A stretch of DNA of 64,000 bases from Persicaria tinctoria (GCA_037127255.1 JBANSL010000013.1:2482188-2546187), one strand, 5' to 3'; shown: positions 22,678 through 35,070, numbered from the stretch's first letter. A program made the numbers and translations. The notes: generated from the sequence alone by a model not told the origin.

Positions 22678-23064
22678 AACCCTAAATTCCTACTATTGAA
22701 AATAAGAAGGGAGACTTACCTAGGACAGTCGTGCTCTCTCGTCGTCCTCACGTCTCTGCTCGCGAGAACTCCGACCTGACGTCGTCCTCGCCGGCGTGCT
22801 CTCTAGTCGTCCTCGCCGGCCTCCTCGCGCGCTCTCTCTCTCTCGCGCGAGCTTCTTGCTCTCTCTCTTCGCCCGTTCTTTCTTTTCTTTTCTTTCTTTT
22901 TTTAATTTCAAAAGTAACGGAGTTCACAAAATCTGTTAAAATTTAACCCCGAGGGCGCGACGCGAAATGAATTAAAACCTCAGGGGTACCACTCGAAATA
23001 TGCAAAAGAGTTGTATACCTCGCGAAAATTGCAATACCTCAGTGCCACCTCGCGAAATTTCCGT
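22678..23064 (-). repeat. MULE right terminal inverted repeat
   Basis: Inverted copy of the left TIR with small indels. On the minus strand it too carries CCTAGGTAAGTCT, a consensus 5' splice site, pointing into the element. Confidence 0.75.
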
Positions 23065-23283
23065 TTAATTAATTACTTCCATTTTAAAATCCAATTTGGT
23101 TAACTATATGAATATAATTGAGTACTCAACGGGTGAGCAATACGTATCCGAATGGATATACACACTGTAAAGCCTAAAAAATGTCTGAAAATTACAACTG
23201 ACACGTAATTCAAAGATTTGTAAATTACAGATGAACTTCCGACCACTGACCAAAAAATATATGTACTGCCTAAATTAAAAATA

Positions 23284-24278
23284 GGGTAAATTACACATAA
23301 CAACCCATAAATTACTGTACTTTTCATATAACCCCCCATAAAAATTTAAATTACAGTAAACCACCCATAAATTAGTTATGTTTTCATAAAACCACCCACC
23401 CATTAAGCTTCTATTTATTTTGTTTAAAAAAATGCTAAAATACCTTAATTCAAGCTTATTTGTATTTATACAATGATTTATTTTCATAAGACTTATCAGT
23501 TGTTAAATAACCCGGTTTTACTTTTTTTCCTTTTAAAATTAAAAATGATAAATTATAGTAATAAAATTATTCATGTTCAACTAATTTATCAAATGATATG
23601 TATAAGCTTATTTTTTAAATGATATTGTTCGTAATTTAAGATATTATCTAATTTACCCTTCTTTTAAAGTAATGATATATCTTGTTTTATTTTAGAGTTT
23701 ATCCATATCTTATTCAACATTTGAAGGAGATGAGACTGTTAGGAGCTATTGCAAGTATTGACTCTTCGCATTACAAATCCAATTTAGATATATTGGTTGG
23801 CGCATTTAGAGTGTGTTTGAATTCTGTTCCATTTTAATTATAATTCAATTATTTTACCTTGATTTATGTGAGCAGTTGGTTGTACAACTAAAAATCTCAT
23901 AAAAACTAAGGTAAAATAGTAATTTAATCAAATAATCACATAAATCGGGATAAAACTACTACATTATATATAATTAATAAATTATGGAATCCAAACACAT
24001 CCTTCATTTACCTTAAAAAATTTTATACAATAAACGATCTTGTCTATTTTGCATTATAAACATAATACAAAATTGGAATCCAAACACTAATATACAACAT
24101 CTTTCCTTTAGAAAGTACAAAGAAATAAGCTTGAATTAGGAGTATTTTAGCTATTTTAAACAAAAACAAATAGAGGTTTGATGTGTGGGTGGTCTTATTA
24201 AAACAAATCTAATTTATGGATAGTTTGCTGTAATTTAAATTTTTATGGGTGGTTATTTGAAAAGTACTTAATTTACCC
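23284..24278. mobile_element. Mutator-type foldback MITE, 10-bp TSD
   Basis: A 995-bp element starting GGGTAAATTA and ending TAATTTACCC. The ends are inverted repeats for more than 120 bp, with CCACCCATAAATTA-type motifs. The TSD ATTAAAAATA is perfect at 23274-23283 and 24279-24288. Its interior is AT-rich without a coding region. Confidence 0.85.
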
Positions 24279-24654
24279 ATTAAAAATAACACTCGCAGTG
24301 AAGTAGAGTAGTTTTAGTTTGTTGGTTAAAATTCCAGTTATGGGAATAATGATTGAAGAAAGAGAATGAAAGTCAGTAATTAAACATTAAAATAAGATTT
24401 CCGATCAGTGGGACTGATGTCGAACTTTCTGACGAAGCTGGGACTCGTTCAAAACCGCGTTGCTGCGTACTTGCCTTTCAACAAATATCATTATCAAAGA
24501 TACTTGTGTCAGATTGGATGATCAATATGTAATTTTTTTTATACAAGAAATTTTTTGAAAATCAAGCAACACAATACATGATTTATGAAGAGATCGATAG
24601 ACGAATTAACCATTATGATATAGTACAAATTATATAACAACAATATTTTCAGGT

Positions 24655-25095
24655 TTTCTGTCAGGACAGGGTCTGGGAGGCCAAGTTGTACGCACTATTT
24701 CTTCGACAAAGTCGAGAGAGTGTTTCCCAGCAGCCCAAACACCAACATATAATCATAGAAAAACACAAAATGACTAGTATATAGTAGTATAACAAACTAA
24801 ATTAAGGAAGAAGACTAAGAGATGAAATGGTGTGATAACTAACACACTTCGGAGGCCCAGTCTAACCCTCTCTGACATAAAATGATACTCCTCCAATTGT
24901 TCTATCCATAACCATGCTTTCGTTAAGATTCAGAAGGGCAAAATTTTGTCTAATCACCTCCCTCCAACTCTTCTTTGGTCTCCCTCTACTCTGTTGAACT
25001 CTATTGATCTCCAAATTGTCACACCTGCGTACTGGCGCGCTCGGGTCTCTCCTCTGTACATGGCCAAACCAACGAAGCCTAGACTCCCGTATATA
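24655..25095 (-). mobile_element. LINE tail remnant
   Basis: The minus strand encodes the C-terminal tail typical of plant LINE-type ORFs: RLRWFGHVQRRDPSAPVRRC, then RGRPKKSWREVIRQN and LNLNESMVMDRT, ending at a stop. The 3' flank has GTACGCACTATTTCTTCGAC on the plus strand, a motif also found near 45613. Confidence 0.7.
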
Positions 25096-28000
25096 TCATG
25101 ATTTAATTTAATTCGGTGGTAATTGTTTTATTAATATTTACTACTCCGAATCTCCGATATTGTCATTTTTTTTATAAGGTAAAGAATTAAGTGAGATCAG
25201 ACCTTACTAGACCACCATCCAAGACCGTTATTATCGGATATACACTCAATAGAGAAGGTAAAATACGTGCTATATTGTTTTATTTATAAATAGAGTTCAA
25301 GTCTTCTATTGAGCATCAAATCACCAAAACATAAGTTGGTGTGATCGTTGTAGAGCTATATTTAATGTTAAGAGATTCGAAATTCGAATCTTTATGGAAA
25401 TATGAGGTCACTTGTAAGTAAGAGGACCAGTTCCTTACATATGCCATACAACATCCAATCTAAATGTAGAACGATTCGGTCCATAAGCCATACAACATCC
25501 GATCTAAATGTAGAACGGTTCATTCCGATCTACCTGGACTAAGATTTTTTTTAGAAAAAAAAAAATACCAAATCACCTCATATCCCTAGCCCTCTTCCCC
25601 TCCCAAATTTCAAATTAAAATAAATAAAATAATTGATTGAAAGAATTAAAAAAAGAGCTGATAAGTAATTTTTTTAAATAGTGTAATTCTAAAATTAGAA
25701 AGTATTTTATCCTTATTTAGATCTGAATTGGTTTATAACTAGTAACAATGTTACAAATATATGTGTTTAAAATGAGGTAAATTTTAAATAAAACATATTA
25801 TGGATTGTGTCAACAAACCTTGTTATTTCATAAATTTATAATTACATTATAAACTTAATTTAATGGATTGACACAATTTATAATTTATTTTATTTACAAT
25901 TTTATACATTATAAAATATACTGTATTAATCAAACATTCAAGTGTTTATATTTATAATTGTACTATAAATATAATACTTTAGAATCCAAACACACCTTAA
26001 AGAGAAACAATTTATAAGATGAGAGGCATCATCGTCATCATGACTTTTTAGTTTCAACTTTACCATTCAAATTTAGACTGTTCTCTGTATTATTTGATCC
26101 TCTAATTTCATCTCCCATCTCATCAAGTAATTTTATTGTGTGTATATATATAATCCCAATTTAATTTGAATAAATGTGAACACATGATACTACCTTTTAT
26201 CTCTAGCTAAAATTTAATTGGATATTTCCTTCCACATAAAATGTGGACAGGGAAAATAAAAAATTGAGTGATGCACAACGAAATGTTGAATTATGATATT
26301 GCATGAGACATCAAAGGGCCCCCTGATGATGACATTGTTAGGCTTCAACTCTTCAACTCATTCAGATGACCTTTACCCTTTCCAATCATATCTTTTTAGT
26401 TTCATTACTTCAAATTCATAGATTAAATTCCAAATATAAGGTCTAATCCATGCCCTTCAAAATCAGTTTTTCTAACAAAATCTCCAAAAAAATTCATTTC
26501 AAAATGGGATTTCTAAACCTATGCCCGAAAAACCGAATTATTTTTTCTGATAACCAAAACATTAACCATTACTTAGAAAATGGTTTGTCTAAAATAAAAA
26601 ATAAAATAAAATTAAGGAGATAATTACTATATGTAGATTCTTAACCTATCTCTTAGAATACAATTATAAAAACCGATTAAAAAGATACAAACATAAATCA
26701 GTGGTATGAACAAATTTCCCATTTGTAACTAAAGATTTGAAAGTAACTTTTCAGAATTGCAATATCCCCAATGGGCCAACATATATAGACACTGACCTAA
26801 AGTGGTATGAACAAATTCCCCATTCCTAACCTACATAAAAAAAAAAACTGATTGGCATGATTGATTATGAACATAAATCAGTTAAGTGGAGCAGTTCATC
26901 ATATAAGGAGATATTTCATTTGGAAGACAACAAGCAATAGAAGCAAGGAGTTCAGTAAACTCGGCAGTGTTAAGAATGGAAGCTATCTTAACTTGAGATT
27001 GTCAGGCTCAGTAATCCTGGGCAAAACATCAGATTCAAAACTCACATTCAGCAATTCTTCGTTTAGGTCCGGTATCTACTTCTCCCATAACGAATATCAT
27101 CAACTCTAGAATGCAAGCTCCTTGCAAACCCCTCGTCGTTCCTCACTGATCTGATACAGAAGATGATTATATAAACTTACAAAGCGAGTAACTGGGCATG
27201 ATTTCAATTCATTTCTGAAAATGAAAAAATATTTATAATTCAAAGTTGATACATCAAACTATGTACAAATCTTGGTTTTTTAGTCTAATAATCAAGGTAT
27301 CAAAAAATCATAACAAATCAATCATCTTGAATTTTTAGTCTCATAATCATTACACTTTACTGGTTCAATATAACAAATCTTCAAGGTACCAAAAAAAAAA
27401 ACACCACACAAATGAAGATGGATACTTATCTGAAGGAACAGATGAAGATACCTTTCTGTCTAGAATGTACTGATCATTTCATTCATACTGAAATTATACT
27501 TTCATTCAGAATGAAAGAATAGTTTCTCAAGGCCTAATTGCAGTCAATCATAAGGTGCAGTTCTTTCTTTCATCTATCAGTTGGGATGTGCAATCTGGAT
27601 TTGATTAGGGTAATCCTTTTTGAATCTGTGCTATTGATAAGTTTTGTAGTTCAGGTTAAATGTAAAAAAGAAGTCTCATTCTAGGTGGGTTATGGGTTGA
27701 ACTTCAAGGGGTTAAATAGTTTAATTTGGCTCAGTTTATTTTACATATTGTTATAATTATAAGAATATATATTAGATTTCAACTCTTGAATTCATTGATC
27801 TAAGCAAATTGAAAACCTCACCAAGACATATATTATATTTCAAACATAGGAGTGGAGTAAGGAATATGTTTGCAGCTGTGCGGTGGAGATAAAAAGACAG
27901 CAGCACTTAAAAGAATCAAGAACAAAACAGCCTTATTCCATCAAAGTGCAAATGGGGCAGGATTTGAAAGATGATATGATGCCAAGAGAACACAGAAAAA

Positions 28001-28581
28001 AAACCAACTACTGCTAGTGGAAAAACATCACTAGAAAACTCTAACCCTTTGGCCAAGACTTTAATAGTTATGATTCTTATGAATGAGTACTTTATAAATT
28101 CATAAAACTATGTCACAAGCAAATAACCCAAAACTGAATACCATGACATGAAAAAACATTGAAGCCCAAAATGTTTCAGATTTCAGAACTACAAAATCTA
28201 CAACATTATGAACTGTCAGTTTGGTATTGATACAGAAGGCATCAGGTATTAATTGGGATACAAGTATGAGGTTTTGAGAGTTGGTGTTTGGTATAAACTA
28301 GGTAATAGTTTCAGTATCAGCAATTCCAGATATGATTTTCATACTGATATCAAAATGGCAATAGCTAATACACTGTACATAGCAAAATGCCAAAGATTCA
28401 AAGAAAAAACAGCTTTATTCCATCAAAAGGCTAAAGAGCCAGGAACTGTTGGGCGATATGATGCAAATTGAAAGAAACCCACTACTGAAAATCAATCCAT
28501 TAGCTCTATAAATAAAACACCCTAGAAATCGTTGCCAGTACAAAGCAACAGCTAAACAAAAATACAAGAAAAAGCCCACCC
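25096..28581. other. AT-rich intergenic region
   Basis: No gene supported. A tandem duplication of a unit containing CCATACAACATCC and ATCTAAATGTAGAACG lies at about 25443-25520. A diverged direct duplication (core TTATTCCATCAAA) links 27890-28030 with 28390-28510, just upstream of the next gene. The rest is low-complexity AT sequence. Confidence 0.4.
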
Positions 28582-29418
28582 ATGGCCTCAGCCAAACAAC
28601 AAAAACCACCCACTGAAACCTGCCCCCAAGAACAGCACAGGTTCTGGGGGAGCAAGGTGTTTGGGGGCCATAAACCGAACACCGACCAGCAAGCAGCCAA
28701 GGAGCCGCAACCACCACATCAGCAGCAGAACAATGGGTGGTGGTTCGGTGGCCACAAGCAGGCCACTTCCACAGCCCAAACCCAGCACTGCAACACCTGC
28801 CAGTGCTCATCACCCGACAAGAGCTTGAAGCCAACATGTGGCGGGGTAAACAAGAAGGAGCACACCATTGGCGTCACCATTACCGAAGAGCATATAACAG
28901 CAAGCAAACATGGAAAGGGAACACCACCAAAGCTCGGTGCGAAAACTGAGATGAAGATGGAGGAGCAAATAAGTGCAAAGAAGGTGGAGATGAAGGAGCA
29001 GCATGCAGGCAACCTTGCTCATGTGAAGAACAATATGTGCACTGATGTGAAGAGCCAAGGAAAGAAGGAAGAAGCCACTGGTGTCCACAATAAGCCAACT
29101 CTTAGTGGTGCACCCGTAAAGAAGAAAGAACAAAGGGAAAACCACTGCTTCCGGAGCATGGCAGGTCATGTGAAGCAAAGAATTGCAATGATGAGGAACA
29201 GCCACGACGATAAATCCAGTGATAGCAGTAGCAGTGACAGTGAAGATGAGAAAACTGATAAGGAAAAGGTTTGATTTCCTTGAGATTATACATGAATTTA
29301 AATCAAGTGAGCAATTGAGCATACATGGCTCTCTAGTTAAGATTGCTTAACTTGTAATTGTTAATGTTTGCAGAAGGAAAGGGGACACTCGCAGGGGACG
29401 AAAACAACAGCAAAATGA
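28582..29418 (+). CDS. hypothetical hydrophilic protein
   Basis: I do not recognise this protein. The ATG has a good plant context (CCCATGGCC). Exon 1 is 28582-29268 and exon 2 is 29374-29418, joined at GT-AG, giving 243 residues. Without splicing the frame ends at 29274. The sequence is Lys/Glu/Gln/His-rich and probably disordered. FGGHK occurs twice (residues about 27 and 55), in WGSKVFGGHK and WWFGGHK. A Cys-rich stretch (CNTCQCSSPDKSLKPTC) follows. The end is acidic and Ser-rich (SSDSSSSDSEDE), a possible CK2 target. It has no signal peptide or membrane segment. Codon-wise it is the best frame here, but antisense ORFs are also open, so existence is moderately supported. Confidence 0.5.
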
Positions 29419-31249
29419 GGAGAGGAAGAGCGAGTAAAGTCTGTAATGGATGAAGGTTGAGAATCCGCAAGAGGCTGAAATGGTGTAGTTTGACTTGTGT
29501 TTGTGGCTTCACATATCTCAAGTGTCTGGTGTGATAATAATCACCATTATAAGCCACTTGTGAAGCTTAATGTACGGATAATGAATATGTAACCATGGTA
29601 TCAAACTGACATTTGTTCAGAAGTCAAATCTGTGATTTCAGATGCAGCAGCAATATCAGAACTTCAGTAGAAGTGAATTCATAAGAAATCCAGATTCACG
29701 ACCGTAATTCCAATTAATCACGCTCACAGAAGATCAGAGATCAATAACAGGAAACTCAAAAGAATCAAATAAATAGGGTAAAAAGGGACAAACCTTTCAT
29801 CTTGGACAAAAACCCTAAATCGAACTGAGGATTGATGATCACCGCTTCCAATTACGTAGAGGACTTCATCCAATACGATTGAAGACCTAAACTAGGTTCA
29901 GAGAAACAGAGATGACGCTTCATCCACTCAGAGGTGAGAGGAACACCGCCGGCGGCGACAGTTACCCATGAGAATCGATGTGTCGGACTCAAGCGCGTCG
30001 TTTTGATGCTTAATTGCACCGGTACGTCGCCGTCTCCATGGACGCACAGCTTTACCGGCCACCGCCATCGCCGTCTCTTTTCAGCCGTACAGGATCTCTC
30101 CCTCCATTCCCCATAGGACTTGAGCTGAGGAGGAAGATTCCGCGCCAAATTAAATGGAGAGATTGTACTGGGCCCCTCCATATTGGGCCAGCCCAAGAGG
30201 CATGAGTGATTCTATATGGGCAGGCCCAACATGGTTTCTTCCTGTTGTAACTTGTAACACAAATTGCACCATAACAGGTTAGATTTGTCAAACACGTTGG
30301 GTTATATCGATTTACTACTATTTATTTTTGTATTTATAATATCAAATACATGAGTTAAAGTTATTGCATAAAATTTCACCTTTTCTTATAACTCATCATT
30401 TGTCTAGTTACACAGCATTTATCTAAATACATCTCGAGACGGTGTTTTCGAATGATCTGATAGCTACAAACCTAGCTAAAACAACTTCAAACAAATCTAG
30501 AAATTAGGTTGTTTAAGAAAGCGAAATATGAAGAAGAAGAATAGATGAGTAACGAAAAACTGAAAAAGGTTACAACCTAGAAACATATGTGTAGATTATA
30601 CAAGTCAAAGATGAAAGGTCAATGTGATCTTCCACAATATATTATAATGCATTTGAACGCGTTAACTAGTGCAGTTTTGGATTATCTTCTAACATGTTGT
30701 CATGTTTAGTTGAGACTTGAGACCTGTGAACAAATAATAATCATACAGGGATGTTCACACCTTATTAGTTTGACCACACACCCTCTCTTAATAAGGTGGC
30801 ACTTTGCACCAAATAAAAGGTATCATAACTTAATAATTATTCATAGACATCCTCAAAATCACTTCACAGTCAACTTGCTGAGTTATTGGAAGTTTGTTAT
30901 CCGATATCTCAAATTCTTACCTGATAAAAATAAAAATCAAATTGCATTGTTTTTATGCTTATTAAAATTTCAATTAGTTTCAAGTGCAACCTGATTACTT
31001 TTGTGATATTTCATGTCCCAATAATCAAATTGTATATTAAATGTGTCCCCATCACATGCCAAATTTCACCTTATATATAATATCACCAAACGTTCAAGTG
31101 CTTGTGATTTAAGCTGTCTTGAAGAGAAGTGATTAAACATGATCTTATTATTTTATAAAGGGTGCGATAAGAGATCATACATAACGGATGACCATTATTA
31201 AGATTGTCGAGATATAGCTAGTGCAAGTGGGGGACATTATTAGGGGTTG
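29419..31249. other. intergenic sequence with a GC-richer patch
   Basis: 29830-30180 is less AT-rich and resembles a 5' UTR of a minus-strand transcript: CGATTTAGGGTTTTTGTCC precedes an ATG at about 29800. No coding continuation was found. The remainder is AT-rich with nothing recognised. Confidence 0.35.
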
Positions 31250-31349
31250 AGTTATAAAGAGGGGTTTCTTTCGTCTTGATGCGGAGGGCAACTGCATGAC
31301 TATGATCAATGTCATGAAGAGGACTTGACAATGCTCGTAGGAGATCGAG

Positions 31350-31592
31350 ATGGCGATTTCAGATACCCTCGGTCTTTATCGTGCTTTCGAGAGTGCCATC
31401 TTCTCGCACACCTTTAGGGAGGGGAATGAGATAGCTGATAGATTGGAGTATCTTGGACTTTTCTTATTGTTTGTTGAAGTGTGTGTCCTAGCTGAGATCG
31501 TTGACGTCGTTCGCCATGATGCATTTAGCGGTTGGTCAGCCGTGGTTGACCACCCCAAATCTTTATCTTATATATATATAAATCAAGGGTAA
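31350..31592 (+). pseudogene. LINE RNase H fragment
   Basis: The translation contains FSHTFREGNEIADRLEYLGL, which matches the C-terminal REGN-x-x-AD motif of LINE RNase H domains. It is an isolated fragment without RT. Confidence 0.6.
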
Positions 31593-31700
31593 AGCCAAGT
31601 AATGGGGTGACCCGAACCTCTTCTTGACTCAGAATAAAAAAACTATACATTTTTTTTTTTGAAATTTGGCTAATGTTAAGATTAATATGGAATAAAAATA

Positions 31701-32402
31701 GGCAAAATTACAGAAAACCGCCCTTTAAATATGAGTGTTTTCACTTAACCACCTCTTAAATTCAAAATTACATAAAACCACCCTTTAAAAGATATTTGCT
31801 TACAACTCACCACCCATTCAACTATTTTCTTTATTTTATCATTAAATATATTATATTTTAATATTTTTAAACTCAAATTTGATTGTAAATATATTCATAT
31901 TTTGAGTTTAAGGACTCAATCATATTTTAGGGATTATTTTATTTATTTTAAAAAAATAATAATAAATATAGCCTAGAATTATTATCTTATGTTATGGTTG
32001 AAAATGTTTATAAAATTTTAAAATATTATGGAATTTACTCTTATTTATTTATATTTTAAATATGAGTAATTTACATAATGTTTTAACAATTTATAAACAT
32101 TTTCAAATATAAATTAAGATAAAAATTCTAAGCTTTATTGATTATTATTTTTAAAAATAAATACAATGATCCCTAAAATATAATTTGGCCCTTAAATTCA
32201 AAATTTGAATATATTTACAATGAAATTTGAGTTTAAAAATATTAAAATATAATATATTTAATGATAAAGTGACGAAAATAGTTAAATGGGTGGTGATTTG
32301 TAAATAAATATCATTTAAAGGGTGGTTTTCTGTAATTTTAAATTTAAGGGGTGGTTAAGTGAAAACATCCATATTTAAAGGGTGGTTTTATGTAATTTTC
32401 CC
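31701..32402. mobile_element. Mutator-type foldback MITE, 9-bp TSD
   Basis: A 702-bp near-palindrome starting GGCAAAATTACAGAAAACC and ending GGTTTTATGTAATTTTCCC. The TSD ATAAAAATA lies at 31692-31700 and 32403-32411. Motifs such as CCACCCTTTAAA are shared in style with the element at 23284-24278. No coding capacity. Confidence 0.85.
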
Positions 32403-32525
32403 ATAAAAATAATAATAATAACACATAAAGCCTCATTTAATTTAATTGATAGAGTGGAATATTTAGATCATAAACTTATAGGCTCCCCCTTTTCTCCAAC
32501 CCTACTCTAAACCAAATACACTAAA

Positions 32526-32526
32526 C

Positions 32527-32565
<39 letters not shown>
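32526..32565. repeat. (TTA)n microsatellite
   Basis: About 13 TTA units just upstream of the His-rich protein gene. Confidence 0.85.
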
Positions 32566-32566
<1 letters not shown>

Positions 32567-32780
32567 AAACCATAAAATATTTTATCCACGCAAATAAACT
32601 TATCACAGACATTTTTAACTCACAAAAAATAAAACATAAGATATAGATTCGTGACCTAATATTTCAGTAATGTGGCCAATGGGAACTCGACGTTTGACAA
32701 TTTATTTAATGAAAGCCAAATTGAAATCGGATACGACTTTACAAAGTAATTACTACTTCTTGTTTCTATCAACTCCACGG

Positions 32781-32790
32781 TATAAAAATA
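32781..32790 (+). promoter_or_regulatory. TATA box of the His-rich protein gene
   Basis: TATAAAAATA lies 57 bp before the ATG, so the 5' UTR would be about 25-30 nt. Confidence 0.6.
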
Positions 32791-32837
32791 AGCCCCCAAT
32801 TTCTTCCTCCAAAAAAAATCCCCAAATCCCCAAAACA

Positions 32838-33539
32838 ATGGCAAAGCTAATCCCCGCCCTCATCGTCTTCTTCTGCTTCACCGCCCTCCTCTCCTCCTCC
32901 CACGCCCGATCTCCGCTCACCTCGCCGGAAGATGCTCTCACCGACCTTCCTCCGGCTACCTTCGTCGAGGAAGACGTTTCCGACTTCAAATCAATTATCG
33001 CTCTCCCGACCGACAAAGTCAAAGAGGATGGAAAATTCGAATTCCCCGGCGAGTTCCAGGCGGCGAAATCGATCGAAGGTGGAGAGAAGCAGCTAGAGGA
33101 GTTCCATCTGCCGCCGATGAATCGCCGATTTGAGCGGATGCGTGCCTTCCGCTGCCGTCATGGCCACCGCGGCCCTAGATCCGACGGCGGCGATCAGATC
33201 CGGCCGCGGAAGGTGCCGTTTTGGAAGGAGGAAGGCGATGATGAGCACCATCACCACCGCCACCACCACCACGGGGAGGTCGATGAGCCGAGGTTCCACG
33301 AGGTAGATCATGCGAGGCTTCCCGGCGTTGAAGGCGACGAGAGGATGTTCGGTGAGTTCAAACAGCCGGACTTCTTCTTCGGCCGTCACCGCCACCATCA
33401 CCACCACCATGACGGCGATGAGGCTTGGTCCCACCACGGCGACGAGGCTTGGTCCCACCACGGCGACGAGGAGCACCACAGGCACAAGAGAGGGCACGGG
33501 TTTTGGAAGGCGATCCGAAAGATCATGGGTCCATTTTAA
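32838..33539 (+). CDS. secreted histidine-rich protein
   Basis: A single-exon gene of 233 residues. The start at 32838 (context AAAACAATGGCA) is chosen because it opens a clear signal peptide (MAKLIPALIVFFCFTALLSSSHA); the upstream in-frame ATG would bury it. The mature part has an acidic region, a short Arg-rich stretch (FERMRAFRCRHGHRGPR), and two His clusters (HHHHRHHHHG and HRHHHHHHDGDEAWSHHG). DEAWSHHG is tandemly repeated. The C-terminus (HGFWKAIRKIMGPF) is a basic amphipathic segment. His clusters in a secreted protein suggest Zn, Ni or Cu binding in the apoplast; this is inference. I do not recognise a named family. Confidence 0.8.
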   Translation: MAKLIPALIVFFCFTALLSSSHARSPLTSPEDALTDLPPATFVEEDVSDFKSIIALPTDKVKEDGKFEFPGEFQAAKSIEGGEKQLEEFHLPPMNRRFERMRAFRCRHGHRGPRSDGGDQIRPRKVPFWKEEGDDEHHHHRHHHHGEVDEPRFHEVDHARLPGVEGDERMFGEFKQPDFFFGRHRHHHHHHDGDEAWSHHGDEAWSHHGDEEHHRHKRGHGFWKAIRKIMGPF

Positions 33540-34620
33540 TCGGATCCGGGTAACCGATATCGATCGGTGTTTTATCTTGATTTGTGTTAAAAATAAGATC
33601 TCTGAAGACATTAATGTATAATACTATATGGATCTGAGTGTATGAATATATGATTGACTGTTCTGTATTGCATAATTCAATTGATATGATATATGTTGTA
33701 TTGAATTGGGTCGTTTATTTTGTGGTTGTGTTCTTTATATTATCTTGGTTCTATTACTATATGATATTCCTTATATTGAATCGAGTCTTTCATCTAAAAC
33801 ACTCTTTCGACTAGTATAGGAAAAGAGCGCGTATATTATGACTCTCAAACCTCACTTAATTATGGAATATATTGAGTTGTCGTGGCTTTGTTGTGATTAT
33901 ATTTGTGAAAGGTGTTTCATATAATGAACAAAGGGTTCGGATGAGACGAGGTTAATAAACTAAATATGTTTTAGCTTTTTATCAAGATGAAAACAACGTT
34001 ATACTAAAAGTCCAGAACCTAAATATTCCATTACATCATAGAATTGTAACGTCTAGCATCTTCATACCTTCACCTTGAAAGTAGGATTGTTATATGAGTC
34101 GAGTAGATCAAGCTCAGTATGAGCTCGACTCTATAAAAGTTTGGCTCGAACTCATTAATTTTCTAAACCAGTTGAGAATAAGCACATTTTTAAACCCGGT
34201 TCAAAGCTTGATTAGCTCAATTTAAGCTCGAATTTTGTGAAATTTCTAAAACTTTATTTAAGTTGCTATGTTCTGAGCAAGTAGGGATGTTTAATGCTAA
34301 AAAAAACATGGCATGTGCTTTTTCATTTCCTAAACGATCACATGAGTATGAACACATTTTTAAGCTCGAGTCCAAATTTAAGTCCAGCTCTAGTTTGACT
34401 CATTTCTAAATGAATTAAATGTAAACACGCAATATTCGACTCGTTCAACTCGAATAACAACCCTAATTGAAAGCCGAAAAACTAACATTTAGTGGCTCAA
34501 TTGACAAAATAATGATCATTTTCTATCAAAATTGTCCATTTAGACGCTCGTGAACGCTCTCTGTATCGTTACAATTTTATCAGATGTTTCCGAAGAGTTC
34601 ACTAACCGCTCTGTAAATAC
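33540..34620. other. AT-rich 3' flank and spacer
   Basis: The 3' UTR of the His-rich gene, then sequence with no recognised gene. Around 34090-34460 there are degenerate, repeat-like AGCTCGA/GAGCTCGA motifs, possibly an old transposon. Confidence 0.35.
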
Positions 34621-34623
34621 TTA

Positions 34624-35070
34624 GAGCAACCCCAACAACTCTTGTATAATAGAGAAAATATGATATTTTAGAGAAAAAAAGTTTTTTTTTTTTCACCCGA
34701 ACAACTTTTGCAAGTGATCTTGTAAAATAGAGAAACATTAGGAGAGAGAAGAAAAATCTGTAAATTTAGAGGAAGAAGTGAAATTTGTAAAATAAAATGT
34801 TTTGCTCTTCCCCGTTAAATTGTTAATAGATTTGTAGTTGAGATTGTAAGATTTTGAATTAAAGTAAATATTTTATGTCATATTTCTATTTTCTTTTAAT
34901 TCAAGTAAAATTTTATTAAATAATACTACGTATGCAATAAATATAGAATATAATTAATGTAAAAACTTGTAAAATAAAAAAACTGTTGGATTGGGGTAAA
35001 AAAAATTTAGAGATTTTGAAATTTTTTCCTACAAAATAGAGATTTTATAGAAAAGCTGTTAGACTCACTC
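34624..35070. mobile_element. Tourist-like (PIF/Harbinger) MITE
   Basis: Starts GAGCAACCCCAACAACT and ends AGCTGTTAGACTCACTC. The TSD TTA is at 34621-34623 and 35071-35073. Inner TIR sequence includes AAAATAGAGA on both arms. Confidence 0.7.

Larger units (their letters stand above)
19150..23064. mobile_element. Mutator-like (MULE) element with long TIRs
   Basis: A 3915-bp element. Both ends read ACGGAAATTTCGCGAGG inward and stay alignable for about 390 bp. The flanking 7-mer TTAATTA is present at 19143-19149 and 23065-23071. The palindromic AT-rich context makes the true TSD length uncertain; MULEs usually give 9 bp. Long TIRs and no visible transposase fit a non-autonomous MULE. The interior holds two inverted tRNA-like sequences and a small exon-like segment on the minus strand. 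No transposase ORF was seen in any frame. Confidence 0.75.

Noticed and set aside
19150..23064. Autonomous MULE with transposase
   Set aside because: No frame shows a MULE transposase or a long ORF; the longest ORFs are under 90 codons.
28415..28837. Minus-strand ORF of 140 codons over the hypothetical gene
   Set aside because: Hydrophobic, Cys/Trp-rich composition is the mirror of the polar plus-strand ORF, with no recognisable domain or splice support.
29795..30200. Start of a minus-strand gene
   Set aside because: The region looks like a leader, with an ATG followed by GGTTTGT, but I could not find a downstream exon with coding character.
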